64,000 bases of DNA from Afipia carboxidovorans OM5 (lineage in GTDB: Bacteria; Pseudomonadota; Alphaproteobacteria; Rhizobiales; Xanthobacteraceae), in NCBI RefSeq assembly GCF_000218565.1, contig NC_015684.1, forward strand, positions 2,356,001 through 2,420,000, given 5' to 3'. How positions within the stretch are numbered: the first letter of the stretch is position 1; every line of letters starts with the position of its first letter. A program made the translations under genes and the position numbers. This document shows positions 40,347 to 49,419 of the stretch, in pieces. A model generated the notes under the pieces. That model did not search any database. It was not told where the DNA came from and saw only the letters and a program-made list of their open reading frames with translations.

Positions 40347-41269
40347 TGCAGGATCTGAACGACCTCTATTATTTCGTGCAAGTCGTCGATCACGGCGGCT
40401 TTGCTCCGGCCGGCCGGGCGCTCGGCCTGCAGAAGTCGCGGCTAAGCCGGCGCATTCTGCTGCTCGAGGAGCGGCTCGGCGTGCGCCTTCTCAACCGCTC
40501 ATCCCGCCGCTTCTCGGTGACGGAGATCGGTCGCGAATTCTACAACCGCTGCGTCGCCATACTGGTCGAGGCGGAAGCCGCCGAACAGGTCGTGGCGGAA
40601 GTTCGCGCCGAACCGCGCGGTGTGATCCGTGTGAGTTGTCCGGTCGCTCTGCTCTCCTTTCAGTTCGGTGATCTGATCGCGCGCTTCATGGCGAAGCACC
40701 CCGCGGTTGAAGTGCATCTGGAAAGCACCAACCGCCATGTCGATGTGATCGCCGAAGGTTTCGACATCGCGATCCGGGTGCGCTTTCCGCCGCTGAACCC
40801 GACCGATCTCGTGATGCGCAAACTCGATGAAAGCACCCAGTGCCTCGTCGCAAGCCCGGGTCTGATCTCCGCTTCGCTGCAATCCCCCGCCGATCTTCAC
40901 GGCCTGCCGAGCCTCGATCTCGGCCCGGCCTATGAGGGACATCACTGGCAACTCGAGGCAGCAGACGGGCAGACCGCATCGGTGCCGCATCGCCCTCGCC
41001 TCGTCACCGACGATATGGCTGTGCTGCGACAGGCGGCGATCGAAGGCGTCGGCATCGTGCAACTGCCGACCATGATGATCTGGCAGGATATCGAGGCCGG
41101 CCGGCTTGTGCCTGTGCTGCCGCAATGGCGTCCGCGCGCCGGCATCATCCACGCGGTATTTCCGTCGCGGAGAGGTCTGCTGCCGTCGGTGCGGGCGTTT
41201 CTCGATTTTCTCGCAAGCGAGTGCGTCACCCAGCGTCAGCAGGCGGCCGGGAAACTCAAAAAGCACTGA
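40346..41269 (+). CDS. LysR-family transcriptional regulator, divergent from pirin
   Basis: 307 residues. The N-terminal winged helix-turn-helix has FAPAGRALGLQKSRLSRRIL and LEERLGVRLLNRSSRRFSVT; the rest is the periplasmic-binding-like effector domain (GVIRVSCPVALLSFQFGDLI, then EGFDIAIRV). The ATG at 40346 is inside the palindrome. LysR genes divergent from pirin are common in proteobacteria; the effector is unknown. Confidence 0.93.
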   Translation: MQDLNDLYYFVQVVDHGGFAPAGRALGLQKSRLSRRILLLEERLGVRLLNRSSRRFSVTEIGREFYNRCVAILVEAEAAEQVVAEVRAEPRGVIRVSCPVALLSFQFGDLIARFMAKHPAVEVHLESTNRHVDVIAEGFDIAIRVRFPPLNPTDLVMRKLDESTQCLVASPGLISASLQSPADLHGLPSLDLGPAYEGHHWQLEAADGQTASVPHRPRLVTDDMAVLRQAAIEGVGIVQLPTMMIWQDIEAGRLVPVLPQWRPRAGIIHAVFPSRRGLLPSVRAFLDFLASECVTQRQQAAGKLKKH

Positions 41270-41486
41270 CGGTCGGAAAGAGCTGGCGCGCACGAGCGCT
41301 CACGCGAGATCCGGTATGCGGCGGCGTGTGTTTCACCCGTGTCTGGTCGCAACAAGCAATAACTGCCCCCGGGTCAGCGGGCACCCACCACGCAAAAATA
41401 CTTAGAACGCTTTCAAGCGAGGTATGCTCTCGGGCTCCACCCGCCAATGAAAACCGGTTGGCATGAAGAAACGCGCCAAAATAAGA

Positions 41487-41753
41487 TTAGTGCGCGGTCA
41501 TCCAGGCGCGAGCCTCGCGCTGGGCGAGCGCAATCTCATCCGCCGACATCTGCTCGGCGAGTTCGCGGCGAAGCTGGATTGCATCCACACGCCCCTTGAG
41601 CGCCGCCAGGTTGAACCACTTATGCGCGGCCACGAAATCGACGATGCCATCGCGGCCGGTTGAAAACATCAGCCCGAGATCGAACAGCACGTCGCCGCTC
41701 GCGCTTGCCTCCACCGGCAGGGCACCCGTCTGATCGATCGCCATCTGAAACAT
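41487..41753 (-). CDS. small Sel1-repeat-like protein
   Basis: 88 residues from ATG 41753 with GGAGGG close upstream. DVLFDLGLMFSTGRDGIVDF with AAHKWFNLAALKG is one Sel1-type helical pair, followed by a helix (AEQMSADEIALAQREARAW). Single-repeat proteins like this are conserved in Bradyrhizobium relatives; likely a protein-binding module. No signal peptide. Confidence 0.75.
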   Translation of the reverse strand: MFQMAIDQTGALPVEASASGDVLFDLGLMFSTGRDGIVDFVAAHKWFNLAALKGRVDAIQLRRELAEQMSADEIALAQREARAWMTAH

Positions 41754-42427
41754 GCCACCCTCCTTCACCTGTGCCGCGGCGCTGGTTGGCCGCGGCTCCT
41801 GTCCAAATTTCCGTCTGTCACGTCCCCTTGCCGGTTGACCGGCTTATGAGGCGATCTGACCGCTAAAATTTGAATGGTGGTTTAAGTATCGCGATGAATC
41901 GAATCTCAACGCGCAACGCCCGCTTCAAAGCGCGGGCGCAGAAGGCGTGAATTTTCAAAGGCTTCGCGCGGCGTTCAGAGACGATTCAGGCTGCCGCTTG
42001 GGAGGCTGCTAACCATCGCCTCAGGTGGTCTCTAATTATACGCGGCGGATGGTGGGAATGGCGGAGCCGATCAGCGACCAAAGCGCTCGTGGAGAAAGAT
42101 CGTATGCGCGCCGGGATATCCGCGGGATTCGTTTTGGGGATGCCCCTCCCCAAAAAAGAAACGAGGGCGTCGGTGAACACGTCAGGATTGAGATTCATCC
42201 GGTTGCCCGGTGAACTGCGGAAACGAAATCCGCAACGTACGAAGAGCGCTGACGCCCTTCTGCCGGGTCGGCTGCAGAACTGAATTCCGCTGCCTGTCCG
42301 ACCGTCTCTCCTGATGTCTCGCCGACACCCTCTGTCGTCGATCCGGGGCGTTCTATCCGCCAAAGCCGATACCGGCCCCTGATGACGTTGCCGGCTTGAA
42401 CCTGCCGACAATTCGTAAGGCGAAGCC
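41754..42427. other. non-coding stretch upstream of the histone-like gene
   Basis: 674 nt in which overlapping frames occur on both strands but none has a domain or ribosome-binding site. An imperfect CGCCCGC...GCGGGCG hairpin at about 41926-41947 is not followed by T residues. Confidence 0.5.
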
Positions 42428-42568
42428 TTACTTCTTCTTGGCAGCCTTCTTCTTGGCAACCTTGCGGGTCTTCTTCGCAGTCTTCTTCACGGCGGACTTC
42501 GCCTTCTTGGCAACCTTCTTCGTTGCCTTCTTCGCAGTCTTCTTCGCCTTCTTAGCTTTCTTAGCCAT
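42428..42568 (-). CDS. lysine-rich histone H1-like protein
   Basis: 46 residues: MAKKAKKAKKTAKKATKKV, AKKAKSAVKKTAKKTRK and a final VAKKKAAKKK, entirely built from Lys, Ala, Thr, Val, Arg and one Ser. GGAGGG stands 5 nt before the ATG. Such KAAK-repeat proteins resemble the C-terminal tail of eukaryotic histone H1 and of bacterial Hc1/AlgP-type proteins and bind DNA non-specifically. A 7-bp hairpin (GTAAGGC/GCCTTAC) covers the stop codon. Confidence 0.82.
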   Translation of the reverse strand: MAKKAKKAKKTAKKATKKVAKKAKSAVKKTAKKTRKVAKKKAAKKK

Positions 42569-43040
42569 GTTGCCCTCCGTTAAAGTGAGATGGCTGTGTC
42601 GCTGTCGTGCACCCGGGAATCGAAATGCACTGCATTTGGATTACACCAACGCATTAAAAAAAACAGTGTCCCGCTTAAGGAAGTGTTGACGCAACGCGCG
42701 CGATGCGTCAGCCGCAACGGCACGAGAGATTCAATCGCATCGCACGGACACAACGCCTTCATGCACGAGGCGAAAAACATCTCTGTTATCAGAAATGAAA
42801 AAAGCCATTGATAGATGCGCACTTCTTTCACTGCGCAAAACATCGCGAATTGATGCGCACAACATCGCGCGCGCCGTCGCTGTGCAGAAAAAAACGCCGC
42901 GCCTAACTCTGAGTCGGGTTTTTTGGCAACGAAATTATTTTCGTGGATTTTCGCTTTGGAGGCGATCCGCGCTCGCCTTTGCAGGCGTTTCGACATTTCA
43001 CTCCGCCGATTCGCGAATCGCAGCGCGCGCCGCCCGATAC
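42569..43040. other. non-coding stretch between the H1-like gene and gatB
   Basis: About 470 nt with unconvincing frames on both strands. It probably holds the promoter of the H1-like gene; no repeat or RNA gene was recognised. Confidence 0.5.
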
Positions 43041-43075
43041 GAAAATGGCGTCACGCCGCCTGGTGCGTGACGCCG
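43041..43075 (-). terminator. rho-independent terminator after gatB
   Basis: Perfect 10-bp stem GGCGTCACGC/GCGTGACGCC with an 8-nt loop, followed on the minus strand by ATTTTC. It lies 23 nt after the gatB stop. Confidence 0.8.
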
Positions 43076-43097
43076 TTTCGCACGTCGCGTGACGCGT

Positions 43098-44582
43098 TCA
43101 GATGCCAAGTTTGGACTTGAGCAGGTCGTTCACCGCCTGCGGATTGACCTTGCCGCCCGACAATTTCATCACCTGACCAACGAACCAGCCGATCAGTTGC
43201 GGCTTGGCGCGCGCCTGCGCCACCTTGTCGGGATTGGCGGCGACGATATCGTCGACCATCTTCTCGATCGCGCCGAGATCGGTGACCTGCTTCAGCCCAA
43301 GGCTTTCCACCAGCGCCTTCGGATCGCCGCCCTTGGTCCAGACGATCTCGAACAGATCCTTGCCGATCTTGCCGGAAATCGTTCCCTCACCGATCAGATC
43401 GACGATCGCGGCCAGCTGATCCGCCGACACCGGCGACGCGTCGATGGCGACGCCTTCCTTGTTGAGGCGCCCGAACAGTTCGTTAATCACCCAGTTGGCG
43501 GCCTGCTTGCCGTCGCGCGTGCCGTCCGCAAGCTTCGCCAGCACCGCTTCGTAGAAGTCGGCGCTCTCGCGCTCGGAGACGAGAACGCCCGCGTCGTAAG
43601 GCGTGAGGCCGAAATCAGCGATGAAGCGCGCGCGCTTCTCGTCCGGCAGCTCCGGCAGCTTCGCTTTCAGTTCCTCGACGTAGCCTGCGGTGAATTCCAG
43701 CGGCAACAGGTCGGGATCGGGGAAGTAGCGGTAATCATGCGCCTCTTCCTTGGAGCGCATCGAGCGCGTCTCGCCCTTGTTAGGGTCGTAGAGGCGGGTT
43801 TCCTGATCGATGGTGCCGCCATCTTCGAGAATACCGATCTGGCGGCGCGCCTCGTAGTCGATCGCCTGACCGATGAAGCGGATCGAGTTGACGTTCTTGA
43901 TCTCGCAGCGGGTGCCGAACGGCTCGCCGGGGTGGCGCACCGAGACGTTGACGTCCGCGCGCAGGTTACCCTTCTCCATGTCGCCGTCGCAGGTGCCGAG
44001 ATAGCGCAGGATGGTCCGCAGCTTGGTGACGTAGGCCTTGGCTTCATCGGCGGAGCGCATGTCCGGCTTGGAGACGATCTCCATCAGCGCGACGCCGGAG
44101 CGGTTCAGGTCCACGAACGACATGGTCGGGTGCTGGTCGTGCAGCGACTTGCCGGCATCCTGCTCGAGATGCAGCCGCTCGATGCCGACCTCGATGCTCT
44201 CGCCGTCGCCGATATCGACGATGACGACGCCCTCGCCCACGATCGGCTGCTTGTACTGGCTGATCTGATAGCCCTGCGGCAGATCCGGATAGAAATAGTT
44301 CTTCCGATCGAAGGTCGACTTTAGGTTGATCTGCGCCTTGAGGCCGAGCCCGGTGCGAATCGCCTGCGCGACGCACTCCGCGTTGATCACCGGCAGCATG
44401 CCGGGCATCGCCGCGTCCACCAGCGAGACGTGCTCGTTGGGCGCGCCGCCGAATGCGGTCGCGGCACCCGAGAACAGCTTGGCGTTCGAGGTGACCTGGG
44501 CGTGGATTTCGAGGCCAATGACGACTTCCCAGTCGCCGGTGGCGCCCTTGATGAGCTTTTTGGGATCGACGATTACGTTCAT
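43098..44582 (-). CDS. gatB: Asp/Glu-tRNA amidotransferase subunit B
   Basis: tRNA-recognising kinase/transamidation subunit of GatCAB, which converts misacylated Glu-tRNA(Gln) or Asp-tRNA(Asn). The 494 residues include [13 protein letters not shown] near residue 20, [39 protein letters not shown] and [19 protein letters not shown]; the C-terminal YqeY-like domain ends [10 protein letters not shown]. Unlike most genomes, gatB is separated from gatCA by a patatin gene and others, but all share the strand. Confidence 0.97.
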
Positions 44583-44633
44583 GGGGCGGCTTTTACCCCG
44601 CCGGCGTGCGGGAGAAAACCCCCGCGACAGGCG

Positions 44634-46022
44634 CTACAGGCTGGCAGCGAAGGTCTTGAAAGCCGGGTTGGCGCGCAGCGAATCCCGCCCGGCCTCGATC
44701 ACGTCGTCGACCTGCTCGCGCGGCAGGTTGAACCGGGTCGGCACCCTGTTCAGTCGTTCCGCGCGTTCGGGATCGAGCTGGTCGAAGCCGACGCGGCCGA
44801 TGAAGAACTTGATGTCGCGGCAATTCCACTTCGGTCCCGCGCCGTAACGGGCGCGCTCGGCGGCGGAGAGCCCGCAGCGCCATTTCACCAGCGCGCTGTG
44901 CCAGTCGCTCATCACCCGCTCGAACGCGGTGTAGCTGCCGGCGACGCTCGCATCGACCGCGGTATCCGCAGCCGCGCGGAAGAGTTCGAACCCGCTCGGC
45001 CCCTCGACGGTGTTGATCCAGTTGCCGGTAGTACCCGACTTCGCGTCCACGACGAGGAACAGGCCGCGCCGCAACTTTACCGCCTGCCCCGGCGTCAGCG
45101 GCTCGTAGGGCGTTGCCGACGACAGCCGCGTGATGGTGAAACCCGAAAGGCCGTAATTGTCGACAAGACCGCCGTCGAGCAGCTTGATGAAGGGCATCGA
45201 GCCGTCATGATAGCGGCTGATCGCCTTAGCGAAGGCGTTCAGCATCGGCGGCGAATTGGGATTGTCGCGTGCCTTCACAACCCAGGACGGCAGCGGATTG
45301 TTGCAGCGGCCGGGATAGGTCTTGATGACGACGGGCGCGAACGCCACCGGCACCGCGGCGGAAGCTGCCACCGCATCGGCCAGCGGGTATTCCGACAGGT
45401 CGCTGCACATCGCGCGGAAGGCGGTGGCGCCGAACACGAACGGCGTGCGGTTGTAGATGTCGGAGGCGTTGATCCAGACGCGCGGGCGTCCCTCGGCGCG
45501 GAACTGGCCGAAGTTGGCGCCGTGGAACAGGTTGGCATCGAGCCAGCGCGGGAAGCCGGTGGAATCGTTGATACCGCCTGCCATCGCACGCGGCAACGTC
45601 GCGAGCGAGATATCGGTCTGCAGGTTTTCCTCGGCGTTCTTCAGCAGGAATTTTTCGCGGAAGTCGGCGAGGCCCGCCTTCTTCTTGAGGCCGTAATAGG
45701 CGGCCGTCACCGCGCCACCCGAGACGCCGGAGATGAAACCTAAATGGTCGAGCATTGGTCCGCGCGCACCGCGCACGGGGATGCGGTCCATTTCGGCGAG
45801 CACGCCGTAAGAGAATGCCGCCGCGCGCGTACCACCGCCCGAGAACGACAGCCCGATGACGACGTCGTGTTCGACGGCGTCTTCCTGAAAACCGAGATCG
45901 AGGCGATTGGCGAGCGTATCCGGCGTTCCGGCGACGTTGACCGGATCGTTGCGGATGGTGGCGCAGCCCAAGAGCAGCACACAGACCGACAGACTTGCAA
46001 GAATTGGCTGCGCGCGTGCCAT
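44634..46022 (-). CDS. patatin-like phospholipase, lipoprotein
   Basis: 462 residues with a lipoprotein signal ending LLLGC at residue 20, so probably anchored to a membrane. The oxyanion loop is SFSGGGTRAAAFS, the nucleophile GVSGGA and the catalytic Asp in LLDGGLVDNYG. Family members cleave phospholipid acyl esters. The central part (SDIYNRTPFVFGATAFRAMC) and the C-terminal third are unassigned. It sits between gatB and the chorismate mutase gene. Confidence 0.9.
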   Translation of the reverse strand: MARAQPILASLSVCVLLLGCATIRNDPVNVAGTPDTLANRLDLGFQEDAVEHDVVIGLSFSGGGTRAAAFSYGVLAEMDRIPVRGARGPMLDHLGFISGVSGGAVTAAYYGLKKKAGLADFREKFLLKNAEENLQTDISLATLPRAMAGGINDSTGFPRWLDANLFHGANFGQFRAEGRPRVWINASDIYNRTPFVFGATAFRAMCSDLSEYPLADAVAASAAVPVAFAPVVIKTYPGRCNNPLPSWVVKARDNPNSPPMLNAFAKAISRYHDGSMPFIKLLDGGLVDNYGLSGFTITRLSSATPYEPLTPGQAVKLRRGLFLVVDAKSGTTGNWINTVEGPSGFELFRAAADTAVDASVAGSYTAFERVMSDWHSALVKWRCGLSAAERARYGAGPKWNCRDIKFFIGRVGFDQLDPERAERLNRVPTRFNLPREQVDDVIEAGRDSLRANPAFKTFAASL

Positions 46023-46120
46023 GCTCCCCTCCCCAAGGCCGAAGTCTTGATGGGTGGATGTCGCTTTTTCCCTAATGCCGGCAGCTTCCCGGCAACAGGG
46101 TTAACGGCCTTGAGCCGTCG

Positions 46121-46420
46121 TCAGGGCTTGGACCCGTTTTTCAGGTGTCCTTCTTCATAGGCGATCGACCAGCCGATGAGATTACGCCACAGCATTTCGG
46201 CAAGATCCGGCGGCACGCCGGCAGCCTCCGCCTCGGCGCGGACATGGGCGACGACTTCCTCGACCCGCTCCGGAATCGCGGCGGGCAGCCCCTCGCGCAG
46301 CTTCACGGCTACGACCTGATCGAGGCAGCGCACCCGTTCGCCGATCAAGGCAACAAGATCGCGGTCAATCCGGTCGATGACCTCGCGCAGTTCCGACATG
46401 TTTTTCGGCTCGGATGACAT
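46121..46420 (-). CDS. chorismate mutase (AroQ type)
   Basis: 99 residues. Converts chorismate to prephenate in tyrosine/phenylalanine synthesis. ELREVIDRIDRDLVALIGER is the first helix, with Arg and Lys in VRCLDQVVAVKLR; the last helix is EMLWRNLIGWSIAYEE. Monofunctional, without signal peptide. ATG 46420 overlaps the stop of the upstream gene (TGATG), so the two are coupled. Confidence 0.9.
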   Translation of the reverse strand: MSSEPKNMSELREVIDRIDRDLVALIGERVRCLDQVVAVKLREGLPAAIPERVEEVVAHVRAEAEAAGVPPDLAEMLWRNLIGWSIAYEEGHLKNGSKP

Positions 46421-46716
46421 CAGTCCTGCTTGCCCAACAATACTGAGGCGATTTGATCCCATTCGGTTTCGAGCGCCTCGGACGATGCAGGCTTGCCCGC
46501 ACGGCCATACCAGTAGCCCGCATTATCGAGATCGCCTTCGGCCCGATGGATATGCGCGTGCACCCACGCACCGTCCGCCGTCGGCGTCTTTTGCGCAAGC
46601 GCGTGCGCCTGTTCCCAGTCGCCCTTTGCAACCCACCACAGTGCCATCAGCGGCTGTGACAAATTAGCTGGCGGTGTGGCCTCCGCGAGGCTCGCCTTCA
46701 AATCCGACACACTCAT
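46420..46716 (-). CDS. small helical protein in the gat operon
   Basis: 98 residues starting at ATG 46716, which overlaps the gatA stop (TAATG). The sequence LMALWWVAKGDWEQAHALAQ, then TADGAWVHAHIHRAEGDLDN and AGYWYGRAGK, is like two TPR-type helical hairpins. No catalytic motif; it may be a protein-binding module. Conserved only by position as far as can be told here. Confidence 0.78.
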   Translation of the reverse strand: MSVSDLKASLAEATPPANLSQPLMALWWVAKGDWEQAHALAQKTPTADGAWVHAHIHRAEGDLDNAGYWYGRAGKPASSEALETEWDQIASVLLGKQD

Positions 46717-48191
46717 TACCACCACCTCTTCGGCTCGAAGCGCCCCGCCGCCTGCTCGATCGTCTCGCCAAGCGAGAACAGCGTCTCCTCGTCGAACGGA
46801 CGGCCGATCAGTTGCAGCGCGAGCGGCAGGCCCTGCGCGTCCTTGCCGGCCGGCACCGCGATGCCCGGCAGACCCGCCATATTCACCGTCACCGTGAAGA
46901 TGTCATTGAGATACATCTCGACCGGATCGGCCTTGCCCTTTTCGCCGATGCCGAAGGCGGCCGACGGTGTCGCGGGCGTGAGAATGGCATCGATGCCCTT
47001 GGCAAAGACTTCCTCGAAGTCGCGCTTGATCAGCGTGCGCACCTTCTGCGCGCGCAGATAGTAGGCGTCGTAGTAGCCAGCCGAGAGCACATAGGTCCCG
47101 ATCATGATGCGGCGGCGAACTTCCGGGCCAAAGCCAGCGGCGCGGGTGTTCTCGTACATCTCGGCGATGGTCTTGCCGTTGACGCGCGCGCCGTAACGCA
47201 CGCCGTCATAGCGCGCGAGGTTCGAGGAGGCTTCCGCCGGCGCAACGACGTAATAGGCCGGCAGCGCATATTTGGTGTGTGGCAGCGAAATCTCGACGAT
47301 CTCGGCGCCGGCTGCCTTCAGCCACTCCGCGCCCTGCGCCCACAGCTTCTCGATTTCGGAGGACATGCCGCCGATGCGGTATTCCCTCGGAATGCCGATC
47401 CGCATGCCCTTCACAGACTTGCCGATGGCAGCCTCGTAATCGGGCACATCCCGATCCACCGACGTGGTGTCCTTGGGATCGTGTCCGGCCATCGAACGCA
47501 GCAGGATCGCGCTGTCGCGCACCGTGCGCGCGAACGGCCCGGCCTGATCGAGCGAGGATGCGAACGCGACGACGCCCCAGCGCGAGCAGCGGCCATAGGT
47601 CGGCTTGATGCCGACGATGCCGGTGAAGGCCGCGGGCTGACGGATCGAGCCGCCGGTGTCGGTGCCGGTTGCACCAAGGCAAAGCCCGGCCGCGACCGCC
47701 GCCGCCGAACCGCCCGACGAACCGCCCGGCACCAGCGCCGTGTCCGATCCCTCGCGCCGCCACGGATTGATGACGTTGCCGAACGCAGATGTCTCGTTCG
47801 AGGAGCCCATCGCGAATTCGTCGTTGTTGAGCTTGCCGAGCAGCACTGCACCGTCGCGCCAGAGCTGCGAGGTGATGGTCGATTCATACGGCGGCTTGAA
47901 ATCGTCGAGGATCTTCGAGCAGGCGGTGAGGCGCACGTCACGGGTCGCGAACAGGTCCTTGATGCCGAGCGGAATGCCGAGAAGGTTGCTACGCTCGCCC
48001 TTCGCGATCCTGGTGTCAGCCTCCTTCGCCATGGCGCGTGCCTTGTCCGGCGTCTCGAGCACATAGGCGTTGAGCACGCGCGCGCTTTCCATCGCGGCGA
48101 GATGCGCGTCGGTCAGTTCGAGCGCGGTGAAGGATTTCGCAGCCAGGCCTTCCTTGGCGTCGGCCAGCGTCAGTGCAGTCAGGTCAGTCAT
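46716..48191 (-). CDS. gatA: Asp/Glu-tRNA amidotransferase subunit A
   Basis: Glutaminase subunit of GatCAB, with the amidase Ser-Ser-Lys triad: Lys in GIPLGIKDLFAT and the serines in LVPGGSSGGSAAAVAAGL and TDTGGSIRQPAAFTGIVGIK. The 491-residue length is standard. Its start overlaps the stop of a 59-residue gene (TAATG). The C-terminal end is IEQAAGRFEPKRWW. Confidence 0.97.
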   Translation of the reverse strand: MTDLTALTLADAKEGLAAKSFTALELTDAHLAAMESARVLNAYVLETPDKARAMAKEADTRIAKGERSNLLGIPLGIKDLFATRDVRLTACSKILDDFKPPYESTITSQLWRDGAVLLGKLNNDEFAMGSSNETSAFGNVINPWRREGSDTALVPGGSSGGSAAAVAAGLCLGATGTDTGGSIRQPAAFTGIVGIKPTYGRCSRWGVVAFASSLDQAGPFARTVRDSAILLRSMAGHDPKDTTSVDRDVPDYEAAIGKSVKGMRIGIPREYRIGGMSSEIEKLWAQGAEWLKAAGAEIVEISLPHTKYALPAYYVVAPAEASSNLARYDGVRYGARVNGKTIAEMYENTRAAGFGPEVRRRIMIGTYVLSAGYYDAYYLRAQKVRTLIKRDFEEVFAKGIDAILTPATPSAAFGIGEKGKADPVEMYLNDIFTVTVNMAGLPGIAVPAGKDAQGLPLALQLIGRPFDEETLFSLGETIEQAAGRFEPKRWW

Positions 48192-48370
48192 TATGTCTCA
48201 ATCGGATCGCAAATGAAGGGAGATCGTCGGGCGCGGCGGGCAGCTTCGGCAGCCTTCATCGCGATCATGTGGCCCTCGTCCTGGTCCGGCGTCTTGCCCT
48301 GCCGTTCCATATCGTCGAGGTAGTCCATGAACGCCTGATAGAAGTCTTCATCGCTGCAGAATTCACACAT
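48191..48370 (-). CDS. 59-residue cysteine-containing protein between gatC and gatA
   Basis: Begins MCEFCSDEDFYQAFMDYLDD and continues with MERQGKTPDQDEGHMIAMKA and a short Arg/Ala-rich helix to ICDPIET. The CxxC pair (Cys2, Cys5) and a third cysteine near residue 54 could bind metal or form disulfides. The stop codon overlaps the gatA ATG as TAATG, strong support for translation as part of the operon. GGTGGA stands about 5 nt before the ATG. Confidence 0.75.
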   Translation of the reverse strand: MCEFCSDEDFYQAFMDYLDDMERQGKTPDQDEGHMIAMKAAEAARRARRSPFICDPIET

Positions 48371-48387
48371 CGCAGTCCACCGTGCTG

Positions 48388-48675
48388 CTATTCGACGACC
48401 TTGGGCACGAGGAAGAAGTGATCCTCGGTGGCCGGCGCATTCGCCAGCACGAGGTCAGCGATTTCGCCATCGTTGACGACGTCCTGACGCTTCTTCATCT
48501 CCATCGGAATCACCGAGGTCATCGGCTCGACGCCCTCGATATCGACTTCGGACAACTGCTCGATGAAGGCGAGCATCGCGTTCAGTTCGCCCTGGAGGTG
48601 CGGCACCTCCTCGTCCTTGACGGCGATCCGCGCAAGCTGCGCGATCCGGCGAACGGTGGCTGCATCGACTGACAT
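48388..48675 (-). CDS. gatC: Asp/Glu-tRNA amidotransferase subunit C
   Basis: Stabilises GatA. The 95 residues show [39 protein letters not shown] and the C-terminal [16 protein letters not shown] typical of GatC. It is the first gene of the minus-strand gat run, 17 nt before the 59-residue gene, and divergent from ruvX. Confidence 0.96.
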
Positions 48676-48928
48676 AAAATTATGGCTCCAGACTGGGAAG
48701 CAAGAATCCAGATAAGGTTCCGGACAGAGCGTCGGGACCGGCCGGCGGCTCCAATGGCCTGCCTATAAAGCATTTTCCGCTCAAGTGGAAATCGGCCGGC
48801 GCATGCCTGCCCCGGTGCCGGAAAGCCCGGCATTTGCGGACTTTATGGGCAACGGCAGCTCCACCGCGGCTGAGATGGGGATGGCTTGGGCCTTTGCATC
48901 GGCTTTCGCCGCCATGCTAAGCGGGACC

Positions 48929-49417
48929 ATGCCAGCTCCCATCCTTCCCCTGATCGACGCCGCCGCGCTTTGGGCGCCACGCGGCGCGCTGATCGGGCTC
49001 GACCTCGGCACCAAGACCATCGGCGTCGCCGTCTCCGACCCTGATCGGCGACTCGCGACCGGGGTGACAACCATTCAGCGCAAGAATTTCACCAAGGACG
49101 CCGCCGAGCTTCTCAAGATATCCGGCGAACGCGCCTGCGCCGGATTCGTGCTCGGCCTGCCGATCAACATGGACGGCAGTGAGGGGCCGCGCGCGCAATC
49201 GACCCGCGCTTTCGCCCGCAATTTCGCAAAACTCACCGAGTTGGCCATCGGCCTGTGGGACGAGCGACTCTCCACCGCTGCCGTCGAGCGCGAACTGCTC
49301 GCCAATGACGTGAGCCGTGCGCGGCGTGCCGAGGTGATCGACGAGCACGCTGCGATCTTCATCCTGCAAGGCGCGCTCGATCGCCTCACGGCTTTGCGGC
49401 GGCAGGCCCAGCCCTGA
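48929..49417 (+). CDS. ruvX: YqgF/RuvX family Holliday junction resolvase-like nuclease
   Basis: 162 residues from ATG 48929; the longer frame is not supported. Contains the RNase H-like signature ALIGLDLGTKTIGVAVSDPD, VLGLPINMDGSEGPRAQSTR and EVIDEHAAIFILQGALD with catalytic acids. YqgF is linked to pre-16S rRNA maturation in E. coli and to nuclease activity in others. Divergent from gatC. Confidence 0.93.
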   Translation: MPAPILPLIDAAALWAPRGALIGLDLGTKTIGVAVSDPDRRLATGVTTIQRKNFTKDAAELLKISGERACAGFVLGLPINMDGSEGPRAQSTRAFARNFAKLTELAIGLWDERLSTAAVERELLANDVSRARRAEVIDEHAAIFILQGALDRLTALRRQAQP

Positions 49418-49419
49418 CG

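Noticed and set aside
41986..42459. A 157-residue reverse frame between the Sel1 protein and the H1-like gene
   Set aside because: It overlaps the H1-like gene in another frame, is Arg/Ser-rich, and has no ribosome-binding site or domain.
42428..42568. Simple tandem Lys/Ala-codon repeat without function
   Set aside because: A strong ribosome-binding site, ATG start and in-frame stop, plus similarity in composition to histone H1-like bacterial proteins, favour a real gene.
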